A stretch of 64,000 bases of DNA from Nitrososphaerota archaeon (GCA_029784825.1 JAFMAU010000007.1:1-64000), one strand, 5' to 3'. Positions 15,719 to 24,787 are shown, counted from the first letter of the stretch. The notes: a model not told the origin generated them from the sequence alone. Translations and numbers: made by a program.

Positions 15719-16177
15719 CTATGTCGTGGTTCCGAATATCTTGGTGAGCATCGGGCTGAATGTGAGCGACGATATCGTGTACCACCAGAACAGGGGGATA
15801 CTCCCGGTCGCGGAGACGATGTAGGGTATCGGAATCGGCGAGTAGGCGACAGTGACGCCGAAGCCGCCCAGATATCCCGCCATCAGGTAGTAGAGGACAA
15901 TGAACGGGACGAACGTTATCGCCGTGACCTTGAGGCGGGCTGTGGAGACCTTGGTGTTCATCTGCTTGATCTGAAGGTCCTTCTTCTTCAGCTTCTCCTC
16001 CTTTGCCTTGTCCTTGTTCTTTACTGCCTCCCGCAGGTCCGCCTGGTACTGGCTTATCTCCGCCTTCATCCTTCTCTCGGCTGTGAGGTTGACGAACCGC
16101 AGGGTAAGCAGCTGCGTCGCGATGCCCAGGCCCAGCGCGGTGCCCGTGACGATGAACGTCGCGTCGGGGATCATCAA
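15719..16177 (-). CDS. DUF106 / EMC3-TMCO1-like membrane insertase
   Basis: 152 residues with three membrane helices: one N-terminal (about 8-30), then a charged coiled segment rich in Lys/Glu (about 45-80), then two helices near 88-108 and 125-148. This is the DUF106 layout, the archaeal member of the Oxa1/YidC superfamily thought to insert membrane proteins beside SecY. It lies between adkA and cmk as in most archaea. Confidence 0.87.
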   Translation of the reverse strand: MMIPDATFIVTGTALGLGIATQLLTLRFVNLTAERRMKAEISQYQADLREAVKNKDKAKEEKLKKKDLQIKQMNTKVSTARLKVTAITFVPFIVLYYLMAGYLGGFGVTVAYSPIPIPYIVSATGSIPLFWWYTISSLTFSPMLTKIFGTTT

Positions 16178-16179
16178 GG

Positions 16180-16752
16180 TCAGTTGGCCGCCTCCGTGAG
16201 GATCTTCGCTAGGCCCTTGGCCACCTCGCCCGACTTTCCGTGCCTGTTGGACGCGATCAGCATGGGCGCGCCGGTCAGAGTGGACGACACAGTCAGGAAG
16301 CTCCTCGCGAGCGAGAGCTCTCCCTCGAGGTCCTTGGCCGTGGCTGCGTCCCTGTACCTGGTCTTGTCGTCCTGCCGCCGCGAAAGTATCTCCTTCGGCT
16401 CGGCCTCCACGAGTATGAGGTGGGTCGGTTTCAGAGCCCTCACCACTTCGAAGGGGAGCCCGGGCCAGAAGCCTTCGCGCGTCCGTATGAAGAGGTGGGT
16501 GTCGACGAAAAGGACCTTGGCCTTTATCCTGGCTATGTGCGTGGCTGTCAGCCTCTGGAGCTGCTTCTGCTTCTCCACTGGCAGTTTCCTCAGCTCGTCC
16601 CTGTGCCTTATCCAGCGGAGTCGCTTCCCTTCCTCCAGCATCACCGTTCCGAACGTGACGACCCTGGAACCCTTGATGGCCCGGCTGAGCTTCTCGACGA
16701 TGGTGGTCTTGCCGACTCCCGGGACGCCCACGACCACGACCCTGAGGTTCAT
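16180..16752 (-). CDS. adkA: Archaeal adenylate kinase
   Basis: 190 residues, archaeal AdkA type, with an early P-loop VVVVGVPGVGKTT. GTVMLEEGKRL and the RHRDELRKLPVEKQKQLQ segment are characteristic of this family, as is DTHLFIRTREGFWPGLP. It balances AMP, ADP and ATP. ATG 16752 sits 4 nt after the secY stop, so it is co-transcribed. Confidence 0.94.
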   Translation of the reverse strand: MNLRVVVVGVPGVGKTTIVEKLSRAIKGSRVVTFGTVMLEEGKRLRWIRHRDELRKLPVEKQKQLQRLTATHIARIKAKVLFVDTHLFIRTREGFWPGLPFEVVRALKPTHLILVEAEPKEILSRRQDDKTRYRDAATAKDLEGELSLARSFLTVSSTLTGAPMLIASNRHGKSGEVAKGLAKILTEAAN

Positions 16753-16755
16753 CGC

Positions 16756-18192
16756 CTAGGTCGCCCCCAGGACGCCCGCGAGCGCAGGCGAGAACTCCTC
16801 CACCTGTTCCTTCAGCAGCATCTGGTAGTACTGGAGTATGATGTCGACCATCAGCAGTATGCCTATGCCCGAGCCGAAGACCCCGAAGAGGTCGGAGACG
16901 CCGGCGATCAGTCCGATCAGTATACCGCCGATGATCGTGAGTGTGGGGATGTAGCGGTTCAGCATCTGCTCTATGGACAGGCCCGTCCTCCGAAAGCCGG
17001 GCACCTGGACGTCAGCGTCCATCAGGTTCTTGGCGACGGCCTTCGGGTTCAGGCCTCCGATCTCGACCCAGAGCTTGGCGAAGAGCACAGCCATGCCCAC
17101 GAGGTAGAGCAGATAGATCACCGAGTGGATCGGGTCGGAGAAAGTCTGCTGGATCCCCTGGGGAGCCGTCATGTAGTAGACCAGCCCGCCCGTGGGGTAG
17201 GAGGAGGTCCCGTTCTTGGGGAAGGTCCCCAGGAGGCTGATCCAGCTGTTGGTGCTTGAGCCGTAGAAGTTGGAGAGAATCCTGGTGAAGAACGTCACGT
17301 TCGCGGCGAGCGCGGAGACGAGTATGACTGGGATGTTGGACACGTAGAGGAGCTTAATCGGGTAGACTCCTTGGAATCCCCTGTACTTCGTGGAGGTGAT
17401 CGGCAGCTCGACCCTGATGCCCTCGATGTAGACCAGCACCAAGATCATGACTATGGTCAGAACGAAGGTGAGGGCGCTGGGATACTTGAAGCTCCTCACA
17501 AGGATGTCGGGCAACGTCTTGGTGAAGAAGGAGCTGATGAGCGCGGGCACGAAGCCGAAGATGACCAGGACGGGGTTCGACGAGGTGCCCTCGTTCAGCG
17601 TCTGCGGGGAGAAGGTGTACCACATGACTGTCTGGCAGACGCCGGCCAAGATGAAGAGGCTGACCCCGCTCCCGATGCCCCAGCCCTTCTGAATCATCTC
17701 GTCCAGCAGCAGAACCATCACGCTGGCTATGAAGAGCTGGACGAAGATCACGATCTCCTGGTTCGGCGTGAGGGACCCGAGGGCGCCGCCCAGTATGTAG
17801 GCCAGCGATTCGCCCACTATGACTATCATCGTGAGGAACTTGGTGGCAGAGCCGAAGATGGCCCTGTCGGCCGTGTCGCTCATGTTCAGCTTGATGATCT
17901 CACTGCCGACCAGAAGCTGGAGTATCAGTCCCGCCGTCACTATGGGGCCGATGCCGAGCTCCATGAGGGTGCCCTGGGCAGATGCGAAGACGACCCTGAG
18001 GAAGGCGAGCTGGTCGGTCTGGTTCGAGGGCCCTCCGAAACCGTAAAGGGGGGTCACCGCCATCACGAGATAGGCGATCAGAGCGAAGGCTGTCCAGATG
18101 AAACGCTCGTTGAGGCCAGGCTTCTTCTCGGGCTTCGGGATCTCAGGAAGTACGGTGGCTACACTCTTGATGAAGTCGCGCATCGAGGCCAT
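16756..18192 (-). CDS. secY: Preprotein translocase subunit SecY
   Basis: 478 residues, ten membrane helices. An N-terminal cytoplasmic helix with IPEIPKPEKKPGL, plug region FGGPSNQTDQLAFLRVVFASAQGTLMELGIGPIVTAG, and long cytosolic loops (ADVQVPGFRRTGLSIEQMLNRYIP before the last helices). It is the pore of the Sec61/SecYEb translocon. Archaeal rather than bacterial type by the N-terminal segment and operon context after rpl15. Confidence 0.96.
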   Translation of the reverse strand: MASMRDFIKSVATVLPEIPKPEKKPGLNERFIWTAFALIAYLVMAVTPLYGFGGPSNQTDQLAFLRVVFASAQGTLMELGIGPIVTAGLILQLLVGSEIIKLNMSDTADRAIFGSATKFLTMIVIVGESLAYILGGALGSLTPNQEIVIFVQLFIASVMVLLLDEMIQKGWGIGSGVSLFILAGVCQTVMWYTFSPQTLNEGTSSNPVLVIFGFVPALISSFFTKTLPDILVRSFKYPSALTFVLTIVMILVLVYIEGIRVELPITSTKYRGFQGVYPIKLLYVSNIPVILVSALAANVTFFTRILSNFYGSSTNSWISLLGTFPKNGTSSYPTGGLVYYMTAPQGIQQTFSDPIHSVIYLLYLVGMAVLFAKLWVEIGGLNPKAVAKNLMDADVQVPGFRRTGLSIEQMLNRYIPTLTIIGGILIGLIAGVSDLFGVFGSGIGILLMVDIILQYYQMLLKEQVEEFSPALAGVLGAT

Positions 18193-18203
18193 GAGGTCGG
18201 GCC

Positions 18204-18605
18204 CTACTCCTTGGCTGCGACCTTTCCGCCTGCGGCCTCTATTTTAGCCTGAGCCTTCTTCGTGAACGATGCGACCTTGACCTGGTAGGAGCCCGTCACC
18301 GAGCCAGAGCCGAGCAACTTCCCCACGCCCATGGAGGTCAGGTCGAGAACCTGTCGGCCCGCGGCGACGACGTCCAGGTCGCCGACGTTCATCCAGGCGG
18401 AGGGCTTCTCGTGGCCAGGAGGGACGAAGGGGTCCCGTCCGAAGTGGTCGGGGTCGTACTTCAGCAGCCAGGACCACTTGTGCTTGTGAAGGCCGGCCTG
18501 GCCGTGGCCGCCCTGCTGGCCCGAGTGCCTGTGCTGATTGATCTGGCCGTAGCCGTGTGTCCGCATCCCTCTATACCGTCTCGCTTTCCTGGCGCGCGTC
18601 GGCAT
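18204..18605 (-). CDS. rpl15: Ribosomal protein uL15
   Basis: 133 residues, large-subunit protein. The Gly/Arg/His-rich N-terminus (RARKARRYRGMRTHGYGQINQHR) is the extended rRNA-binding arm, and the C-terminal globular part (SYQVKVASFTKKAQAKIEAAGG) closes the protein. Stop-to-start gap of 11 nt to secY. Confidence 0.95.
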   Translation of the reverse strand: MPTRARKARRYRGMRTHGYGQINQHRHSGQQGGHGQAGLHKHKWSWLLKYDPDHFGRDPFVPPGHEKPSAWMNVGDLDVVAAGRQVLDLTSMGVGKLLGSGSVTGSYQVKVASFTKKAQAKIEAAGGKVAAKE

Positions 18606-19079
18606 CTAGACCATCCTCTCCACCAGCTCGGCCAGCCTCGGGTTGTTCCCCAGAATCCCCTTCTCGGTCGCCTGCCTCCTCATCGAGAGCTTGAAGCCGC
18701 CCTTGGGCGGGCTCAGCCGGAAGAAGGGCCTGATGCCTTGGTGGGCCGAGAGCCTCGTGCCGTCCTTCATCATCTTCTCGGCGAGGTCCTCGTACTTCTT
18801 GAAGCCTAGCGACTTTAGCGCCTCCTGGTCCAGCTTGCGGCTCTCGCTGACCATGCCCCTGCTCTTCAGAAGGCTGGTGAGCAGCTTCGAGTCGACGGGC
18901 GCCCAGGCGACGTAGTCCTTGCATGCCTTCAGCATGCCCACGGTCGGCGGGTCGTCGGTGAGAATCGTGGCCGAGAACTTCCGCTCCACCTTCAGCTCTG
19001 CCAGGGCTTTCCTCACTCCGTCGGTGGAGTCTATCTTCCCGCGCAGATTGAGCACAAGCAGGAGCCCCATCTTGTCCAT
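18606..19079 (-). CDS. rpl30: Ribosomal protein uL30
   Basis: 157 residues, the longer archaeal/eukaryotic form: N-terminal LLLVLNLRGKIDSTDGVRKALAEL, central LLKSRGMV, and C-terminal RLSPPKGGF extension that bacterial L30 lacks. It abuts rpl15 without spacing and follows rps5. Confidence 0.94.
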   Translation of the reverse strand: MDKMGLLLVLNLRGKIDSTDGVRKALAELKVERKFSATILTDDPPTVGMLKACKDYVAWAPVDSKLLTSLLKSRGMVSESRKLDQEALKSLGFKKYEDLAEKMMKDGTRLSAHQGIRPFFRLSPPKGGFKLSMRRQATEKGILGNNPRLAELVERMV

Positions 19080-19083
19080 CGCC

Positions 19084-19713
19084 TCAGACGTTCAGCCCGT
19101 GCGACATCCTGAACGCGTCGTACACCGCGTTGGCCAGCGACGACATGGTGTTGGTTGAGCCGAACGTCCTGATCCATGCGTCCTTCACTCCCGCCAGCTG
19201 GAGCAGGTTCTTGAGGGCTGGGCCCGCCACCAGCCCGAGCGACCTCGGGCCAGGTATTATCTCGACGGTGACGCTGCCGGCCTTGCCGCGAATCCTGTAG
19301 GGGACCGAGTGGGTGCCGCCGCACCTGCACTCCCAGCTGCCGCAGCCCAGCTTGACCGGGATGATGTTGAGCAGGGCGATGTTGGTCGCCTTCTCGATGG
19401 CCTCCCTTGTCTGCATGGCCTTCGCCTTCCCGACGCCGAACCATCCCGCGCCGTTGCCCACGGCCACCACCGCGGAGAACCTGGTCAGCTCACCGGCGTC
19501 CGTCTGCTTCTGGACCACGCTGACGCCGACGACCTCGTTCCGCAGCTCCGGGAGCAGCTTCTTGACAATCTCCGCCTCGCGCAGGCGCTGGCCGCTCTTG
19601 AATATCTCCTCCAGCGAGGTGACTTTGCCCTCGTTGACCAGCTTCCCGAGCTTGGTCTTGGGCACCCAGACCTCCTCGGCCTCCTCCCTTTCGCGCCGCG
19701 CCATCATGCTCAA
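19084..19713 (-). CDS. rps5: Ribosomal protein uS5
   Basis: 209 residues. Double-stranded-RNA-binding-like N domain (QTDAGELTRFSAVVAVGNGAGWFGVGKAKA) and S5 C domain (RIRGKAGSVTVEIIPGPRSLGLVAG). Contacts the decoding centre and mRNA entry. The first codons overlap the rpl18 stop by 4 nt. ATGs at 19713 and nearby in-frame codons are alternative starts. Confidence 0.95.
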   Translation of the reverse strand: MSMMARREREEAEEVWVPKTKLGKLVNEGKVTSLEEIFKSGQRLREAEIVKKLLPELRNEVVGVSVVQKQTDAGELTRFSAVVAVGNGAGWFGVGKAKAMQTREAIEKATNIALLNIIPVKLGCGSWECRCGGTHSVPYRIRGKAGSVTVEIIPGPRSLGLVAGPALKNLLQLAGVKDAWIRTFGSTNTMSSLANAVYDAFRMSHGLNV

Positions 19714-20291
19714 TTCTTCGACCCCGCTATGGCCGCCTTCGTCTTCTCGAACTGCGCCGGGTAGTCCTCTGGCTTGAAGCCGCCCTTGATCAGTGCGGAG
19801 AAGCGCGCCTTGTACGCGTCCTTGTCGTCCTTGGCCAGCCCGGCCGCATAGTCCGCTATCGTCTTGCCCGTGAGCCTGTCCTGGGTCGGGAGCACCTCCT
19901 CGTCCACAGACATCGTCACGCCCGAGTCGACCACTCCCTTGACGAAGGCAGAGATCCTCGAGCCTCTGATGAAGGGGACGAGGCCGTTGTAGAGCACCGC
20001 CTCCTTCACGCCCTTAGCCTGCGCCTTCTTGCCGGCGAGCAGGCCGAGGAGGTAGCATGCGGGCGTCGACTTCCCGGACCCCGACCATCCCAGCTTGCGG
20101 AGCTGCCCCGAATGGCAGGAGGAGACCACTTCGTCGCCCTTGACCTTGGGCTTCACGAACTGCGACGAGACGTTCTTGTTGGAGATTCTCACCACTAGCA
20201 GCGGGGCGTGGGCAGACACGGCCTTCTTCCGGGCGTGGAAGTCTGTGACCCCTTCGCGCCTGCGTCTGGGGAGCGCCAGGTGGTCGGACAA
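19710..20291 (-). CDS. rpl18: Ribosomal protein uL18
   Basis: 193 residues, 5S rRNA-binding protein: RRRREGVTDFHARKKAVSAHAPLLVVRISNKNV, then CYLLGLLAGKKAQAKGVKEAVL and a C-terminal helical tail typical of archaea. Ends on the rps5 start and begins directly after rpl19e. Confidence 0.95.
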   Translation of the reverse strand: MSDHLALPRRRREGVTDFHARKKAVSAHAPLLVVRISNKNVSSQFVKPKVKGDEVVSSCHSGQLRKLGWSGSGKSTPACYLLGLLAGKKAQAKGVKEAVLYNGLVPFIRGSRISAFVKGVVDSGVTMSVDEEVLPTQDRLTGKTIADYAAGLAKDDKDAYKARFSALIKGGFKPEDYPAQFEKTKAAIAGSKN

Positions 20292-20726
20292 CTATCTCTT
20301 GGCCTCCTTCATCAGCTCGAGCAGGTGCTTGACTCCCCTGACCTGGCCGCCCTTGGTCTGCTTGTACAGCCGCCTGTAGGTCTCCTTGGTTATCGTTCCC
20401 CTGTCCCTGGCCACCTTGAGCCTCCAGCGGAGCGCCCTCACCTTGGTTGCCCACCTGTCCTTCTTCGCGTTCCTTGCGTACTTCGGCCCTTCTGTGGAGC
20501 CAGGACCGCGGCCCCGCTTCAGCTTCTGCGACCTCACCCTCTTCCTCCCCTGTGAGGTCCCCTTCTCCGGTGCCGCCCTGATGGCTCCGAAGCCCACCAG
20601 ACCCCTGATGGTGCTCCTGGTGATTGCGTCCTGGATCAGGTCCGAGTACTCCTCGTCGAAGATGACCCTGTCTAGGCCGACGTGCATGACCGAGGCGGCC
20701 AGCCTCCTCTTACTTCTTAGATTCAA
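20292..20726 (-). CDS. rpl19e: Ribosomal protein eL19
   Basis: 144 residues, archaeal/eukaryotic-specific protein. Begins LRSKRRLAASVMHVG and contains the very basic GRKRVRSQKLKRGRGPGS arm and DRGTITKETYRRLYKQTKGG. TTG 20726 is the start, overlapping the rpl32e 3' end by 17 nt. Confidence 0.95.
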   Translation of the reverse strand: MNLRSKRRLAASVMHVGLDRVIFDEEYSDLIQDAITRSTIRGLVGFGAIRAAPEKGTSQGRKRVRSQKLKRGRGPGSTEGPKYARNAKKDRWATKVRALRWRLKVARDRGTITKETYRRLYKQTKGGQVRGVKHLLELMKEAKR

Positions 20727-21138
20727 TGACCCTCAACCCAGTCGGATTCACGACCCTGAGCCCCAGCTCGTTGGCCCTGGCGAGTATCTTCTCTCTCTTC
20801 TTGGCGCCCACTGTCGAACCGACCCTGACCACGTCCCTTCCGGGAACCAGCCCCTCGACGTCCTGCGGTCTGTGCGCCAGGACCTCGAAATGGCCGCTCG
20901 GGTGCAGCCCACGTGACGCAACCGGGCCCCGGTAGCCCACTTTCACCAGCGCCGGCCAGCCCTTGTCCTGCCTCCGCACCTTGTTGTCGACGCCCTTCGG
21001 CTTCCTCCATGGGGCCTTGATCCTCACGAAGCGCCAGCTCTCCTGGCGCACGAAGGCGGGCCTGTGCTTGCGGAGCTCGGTCCGCTTCTGCACAAGCGCC
21101 TTCAGCCTGTTCTCCTCTGATTCCTTCTTCTTGGGCAT
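20710..21138 (-). CDS. rpl32e: Ribosomal protein eL32
   Basis: 142 residues. The L32e core FVRQESWRFVRIKAPWRKPKGVDNK and VKVGYRGPVASRGLHPSG (rRNA-binding) is followed by VRVGSTVGAKKREKILARANELGLRVVN. Lies between rpl6 and rpl19e as in other archaea. Confidence 0.95.
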   Translation of the reverse strand: MPKKKESEENRLKALVQKRTELRKHRPAFVRQESWRFVRIKAPWRKPKGVDNKVRRQDKGWPALVKVGYRGPVASRGLHPSGHFEVLAHRPQDVEGLVPGRDVVRVGSTVGAKKREKILARANELGLRVVNPTGLRVIESKK

Positions 21139-21141
21139 TTT

Positions 21142-21687
21142 TCACATACCCTCCATCTTTTCATATATGTAGAGTCCGTCGAGGAAGACCCTCTGGTCCT
21201 TCCTCTTGATCTTGGTAGCAAGCTCCAGGTTGGCCGCTGTCTGGCCCACGTCCTCAACGGAGACGCCCTTCACAACCACGTCGTCGCCTTCTATGGCGAC
21301 CTTGCAGGCGCCGACTATCTTGGCGACCCTGGGGGACCTCTCGCCTACGAAGTTCTCGACGAGGATCTCGTCCCCCTTCGTCTTCACAGAGATGGGGAAG
21401 TGGGCGTAGACCACCTTGACCTTGTAGGTGAAGCCCTTGGTCACCCCCGTGACCATGTTCCCGATTATGCTCAGGACGGTGTTCACCACGACGTTGTCCT
21501 TCTTCTTCTTGGAGAACGGGGTGAGCACGATCTTGTCCCCCTGCACCGAGAGATTGATGTTGATCTTCTGGAAGTCCTTCCTGTTCTCTCCCAGCTTGCC
21601 CTTCACGACCAGGGACCTGCCCTCGAGCGCGGCCTTCACGCCGGCGGGTACCTGGACGGCCTTTTCCTCCGCTGCGCTAGTAGACAT
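21142..21687 (-). CDS. rpl6: Ribosomal protein uL6
   Basis: 181 residues with two tandem alpha/beta domains: first VPAGVKAALEGRSLVVKGKLGE, second VEGDDVVVKGVSVEDVGQTAANLELATKI. Near the factor-binding site of the large subunit. Its start overlaps the rps8 3' end by 11 nt. Confidence 0.95.
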   Translation of the reverse strand: MSTSAAEEKAVQVPAGVKAALEGRSLVVKGKLGENRKDFQKININLSVQGDKIVLTPFSKKKKDNVVVNTVLSIIGNMVTGVTKGFTYKVKVVYAHFPISVKTKGDEILVENFVGERSPRVAKIVGACKVAIEGDDVVVKGVSVEDVGQTAANLELATKIKRKDQRVFLDGLYIYEKMEGM

Positions 21688-22075
21688 AGCCGATCAGTCT
21701 CCCGCCCAGCTTCTTCTCCTGGGCTTCCGCATGCGGCATGACGCCCTGGGGCGTCGAGACTATGAGCGTGCCGACTCCGACTGCGGGAAGGTACCGGTGC
21801 TCCCAGTCGACGAGCTTCCCCGACTTCACCGGGAACCGGGGCGAGATGGCGCCGCACTTGTTTATCTTGCCGAGCAGCTCGACCCTCAGCTTGCCCCCCA
21901 CTCCGTCGTCGATGAACTCGAACACCCCCACGTACTTCCTCCTCTGGAGGACCCTGAGCACCTCGCTGGCGAGCTTGGAGGCCGGGATCACCATGCACTC
22001 CTTCTTGTTCCGCATCTCGGCGTTCTGCAGGCTCGCGAAGAGGTTCGCTATCACATTGGTGGCTGCCATGCCCAT
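21677..22075 (-). CDS. rps8: Ribosomal protein uS8
   Basis: 132 residues. Begins ATNVIANLFASLQNAEMRNK and ends with the S8 signature GVGTLIVSTPQGVMPHAEA (conserved STPxG RNA-binding loop). Sits after rps14. Confidence 0.95.
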   Translation of the reverse strand: MGMAATNVIANLFASLQNAEMRNKKECMVIPASKLASEVLRVLQRRKYVGVFEFIDDGVGGKLRVELLGKINKCGAISPRFPVKSGKLVDWEHRYLPAVGVGTLIVSTPQGVMPHAEAQEKKLGGRLIGYVY

Positions 22076-22081
22076 CTGCTC

Positions 22082-22243
22082 CTAGTCGTACTTCCTGAAG
22101 CCAAGCTTCCCTGCTACCTCCCTGAAGCACTGCCTGCAGAGCACGAGGTCGTAGGCCCTGATGACCGCGCCGTACTGCCCGCACCTGCGGCAGTAGCGTG
22201 TGGACTTGCCGTAGCTCCTCTTCTTCGGATGCCTCTCTTTCAT
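22082..22243 (-). CDS. rps14: Ribosomal protein uS14 (zinc form)
   Basis: 53 residues: [18 protein letters not shown] then [18 protein letters not shown]. The four cysteines (CxxC, 14 residues, CxxC) bind zinc, and the GFRKY(D) end is diagnostic of archaeal S14. Starts at ATG 22243, overlapping the rpl5 stop by 4 nt, and ends 7 nt before rps8. Confidence 0.95.
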   Translation of the reverse strand: MKERHPKKRSYGKSTRYCRRCGQYGAVIRAYDLVLCRQCFREVAGKLGFRKYD

Positions 22244-22767
22244 GAGACTGTCGCCCCGAAGCTCGTCCTGAAGAACTCCATTGCCTCTCCTTTGGAGATG
22301 AAGTGCTCCTTGCCCACCCTGGAGGTGCGGCGCCTCCGCCTGGCGACCCTGTAGCCTGGCCTCTCGAGCAGGACGGAGACGTTCATGCCGAGGATGCCTG
22401 TTGCAGGGTCGTACTTTATTCCCGGGATCTCGATGTGCTCCTTTATCCCGAACGACACGGAGCCCCTCGGGTCGAAGCAGGACTCTGACAGCTTGCCGTC
22501 CCCGGGAACCAGGAGCCTCTTGATCAGCTCCGTGGTCTCCTTCCCCCTGACCGTGACCAGGACGCCTATGGGCTCGCCCTTGTGGATGCCGAAATCCCTG
22601 ACGCTCTTCTTGGCGCGCCGCTGGGCGGGCTTGTGCCCTGTGATCTCTTCGAGCACCCTCTTTCCCCTCTCTATGGCCTCGCCCGACTTCCCGAGGCCTA
22701 TGTTGACCACTACCTTCCCCACCCGTATTGTACGCATCGGATTCTCCTGGACTGTTTTGAGGCTCAT
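22240..22767 (-). CDS. rpl5: Ribosomal protein uL5
   Basis: 175 residues, 5S rRNA- and P-site tRNA-contacting protein. [46 protein letters not shown] and [15 protein letters not shown] are the standard L5 blocks. Overlaps rps4e by 4 nt. Confidence 0.95.
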   Translation of the reverse strand: MSLKTVQENPMRTIRVGKVVVNIGLGKSGEAIERGKRVLEEITGHKPAQRRAKKSVRDFGIHKGEPIGVLVTVRGKETTELIKRLLVPGDGKLSESCFDPRGSVSFGIKEHIEIPGIKYDPATGILGMNVSVLLERPGYRVARRRRRTSRVGKEHFISKGEAMEFFRTSFGATVS

Positions 22768-23492
22768 GCTGATGCAGCTCCCACGTTGATCACCGGCTTG
22801 GCGGTCCCGACAGGGAAGACAAGCCTCGATGGGATCTCTGCCTCGCCGCCCGGCAGCGACAACTTAACCATTCTCTCCCTGGTGACGGTTCCTTGCTTCA
22901 CCTCGAGTATCTTGCCCGCCTGGCCGGCCCTGTCGCCGGAGAGGACAAGACCCAGGGAGCCCTTGGCCAGCTTCACCTGGTCGACCACCTTCTGGGCTGG
23001 CACCTCCAGGAGCACCGCGTCTCCCGGCGATAGGTCGAGCTTGTCGTCCACCAGCGACCTGCCGTCGTGGAGGCCGTACTGCACGTGCCCTCCCTTGGTC
23101 TTCGACTTTGACTTTATGCTGCAGAGCTTCTTCCCTGCCTCGGCAGGGTTGACCTTGGAGAGCAGGAAGCCCTTGGCCGACGGAACAAGTCTGAACGAGA
23201 CTCCCTCGGAGGCGATGCCGACCACGTCGAAGAGCCCGACCGGGAAGCTGGGCGAGTGCCTCACCCTCCCGTCGACGACGACCTTCCCCGTCTTCGTCGC
23301 GATCTTGACCTCCTTGGAAGTTCCTGTCATTCCGGCCAGGTCCCGGATGACCACTCCGAGGGGGTAGGACGCCGACGTCGAGTGGGGCCCCGGAAGGGGC
23401 TTGAAGACGAAGCGGTCGCCTTTGCGGGAGATGTCCCAGCTGCGTGGGGCCGCGATCCTCTTCAGCCTGTTGGCTCCGCCCTTCTTGCCCAT
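22764..23492 (-). CDS. rps4e: Ribosomal protein eS4
   Basis: 242 residues: N-terminal [24 protein letters not shown], an S4-type RNA-binding region ([21 protein letters not shown]), and a C-terminal KOW segment ([21 protein letters not shown]). Archaeal/eukaryotic small-subunit protein in its usual place after rpl24. Confidence 0.95.
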   Translation of the reverse strand: MGKKGGANRLKRIAAPRSWDISRKGDRFVFKPLPGPHSTSASYPLGVVIRDLAGMTGTSKEVKIATKTGKVVVDGRVRHSPSFPVGLFDVVGIASEGVSFRLVPSAKGFLLSKVNPAEAGKKLCSIKSKSKTKGGHVQYGLHDGRSLVDDKLDLSPGDAVLLEVPAQKVVDQVKLAKGSLGLVLSGDRAGQAGKILEVKQGTVTRERMVKLSLPGGEAEIPSRLVFPVGTAKPVINVGAASA

Positions 23493-23792
23493 CTACCCCT
23501 CGCCCTCCAGCTTGGCCTTCCTGATCTTGTCCTCCAGGTTCAGGGAGGTCACGATGACCTTTGATGCTTCGATCGGCACCGGCGCGGTCCCTCCCTTCAT
23601 CTTCTCCCTGGAGACTCCTTCCACGTTGAGCCTGCCGTCCTTGCTGATGACCTTGGTGACCTTGCCCTCCACTCCCAGGAACTCGCCCCTGACTATCCTG
23701 ACGGAGTCTCCGGGCCTCGGCCTTACGGACTTGCGCCTGTATTTCTCGCGGAGTTCGGCCGAGAGCATCGAGGAGAATTTCATCCAAGCCAC
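23493..23792 (-). CDS. rpl24: Ribosomal protein uL24
   Basis: 99 residues: SAELREKYRRKSVRPRPGDSVRIVRGEFLGVEGKV-type archaeal L24 with the KOW motif VRGEFLGVEGKVTKV. Early assembly protein near the exit tunnel. Abuts rps4e with no gap. Confidence 0.94.
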   Translation of the reverse strand: MAWMKFSSMLSAELREKYRRKSVRPRPGDSVRIVRGEFLGVEGKVTKVISKDGRLNVEGVSREKMKGGTAPVPIEASKVIVTSLNLEDKIRKAKLEGEG

Positions 23793-23793
23793 C

Positions 23794-24228
23794 TCATACG
23801 ATTATGGAAGCCAGATTGGCTATCCTGGGCCACTTCTCTGCGGCCTCGCCGGCGACCGGGCCCTTGATGTCTGTGCCCTTCAGGTCGCCCTCCGGTGTAA
23901 CAATGACGGCCGCGTTGTCCTCGAAGACCAGTCTCTGGCCGCTGACCCTCCTGACGGGATACTTCTGCCTGATTATCACGCCGCCGAATACCTGCTTCCG
24001 CAGCTCCGGGGGACCCCTCTTCACCACGCAGATGATGCTGTCGCCCACAGATGCGGCCGGATACCTGCTGAGCCTCGTCTTCGCCTTCGTCACCATGACG
24101 ACGCGGAGCGTCTTCGCCCCCGTGTTGTCCGCGCATGTGATGACCGCGTTGAGCGGGATGGCTCGGGTGATGTAGTTCTTGAACTCCTCGACTCCCTTGG
24201 CCGAGACCGCACGAGACTTTGTTGACAC
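23794..24228 (-). CDS. rpl14: Ribosomal protein uL14
   Basis: 144 residues from GTG 24228. The L14 core AVITCADNTGAKTLRVVMV, VGDSIICVVKRGPPELRKQVFGGVIIRQKYPVRR and EDNAAVIVTPEGDLKGT is complete. Start and rps17 stop overlap (TAGTG), so a longer frame from 24288 is rejected. Confidence 0.95.
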   Translation of the reverse strand: MSTKSRAVSAKGVEEFKNYITRAIPLNAVITCADNTGAKTLRVVMVTKAKTRLSRYPAASVGDSIICVVKRGPPELRKQVFGGVIIRQKYPVRRVSGQRLVFEDNAAVIVTPEGDLKGTDIKGPVAGEAAEKWPRIANLASIIV

Positions 24229-24554
24229 TAGCCGCCCCTCCCTGCTGCGACAACGACGAAGGAGATGGTCTTCGACAGCGGCCTGCACTCACCCACGGTG
24301 ACCCTGTCGCCCTCCTTCACTTCGATGCACGGCGGAAGGTGGGCGCTGACCCTGCTCTTCCTTCTTTCTCCTCTGCCATACTTGCTCACCTTGTGCAGGA
24401 ACTCCATCTGGACTACGACGAAACTCCTGCCGGCCGTGGAGACCGCCTTGCCCGACAGCAGCTTGCCCCTCACCTTCAGGTGGCCGTGGAAGGGGCATCT
24501 CTCGTCGCTGCAGGGCTTCTTGGGGGCCGCAACGAGCAGGCCTGCGGTGCTCAA
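24228..24554 (-). CDS. rps17: Ribosomal protein uS17
   Basis: 108 residues: CPFHGHLKVRGKLLSGKAVSTAGRSFVVVQ then HLPPCIEVKEGDRVTVGECRPLSKTISFVVV, the OB-fold rRNA-binding protein in archaeal form with an N-terminal extension. TTG 24554 overlaps the rnp1 end by 4 nt. Confidence 0.94.
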   Translation of the reverse strand: MSTAGLLVAAPKKPCSDERCPFHGHLKVRGKLLSGKAVSTAGRSFVVVQMEFLHKVSKYGRGERRKSRVSAHLPPCIEVKEGDRVTVGECRPLSKTISFVVVAAGRGG

Positions 24555-24787
24555 GCGCTCCTCCCCCTTATCCTGTCCTCGAGCCTGCCGAGTATGTCGT
24601 CGCCCGCGAGAGGCTCGCCGTCGCCCTCGACTTCGAGGACTGTGCCTGCCTTCTCGACAGTTATCGTTCCGTCTGCGGTCTTCATGAGCAGCGTGTTCGC
24701 TGTCTCCAGCACTATCTCTCCCTTCCTTCCCCGCTTGGTTGCGTCCCTGGCGTCAACTATCACTGCCCTGGTCCCTACCACGCTCAT
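24551..24787 (-). CDS. rnp1: RNase P protein component 1 (Rpp29/Pop4)
   Basis: 78 residues with the Sm-like Rpp29 barrel: VGTRAVIVDARDATKRGRKGEIVLETANTLLMKT-type strand order and GTVLEVEGDGEPLAGDD. It binds the RNase P RNA specificity domain and helps tRNA 5' maturation. Placed between rpl29 and rps17, the conserved archaeal position. Confidence 0.9.
   Translation of the reverse strand: MSVVGTRAVIVDARDATKRGRKGEIVLETANTLLMKTADGTITVEKAGTVLEVEGDGEPLAGDDILGRLEDRIRGRSA

Noticed and set aside
15707..17259. Very long plus-strand frames opposite adkA, DUF106 and secY
   Set aside because: The minus strand has clear family proteins in conserved order; the plus frames have no domain pattern.
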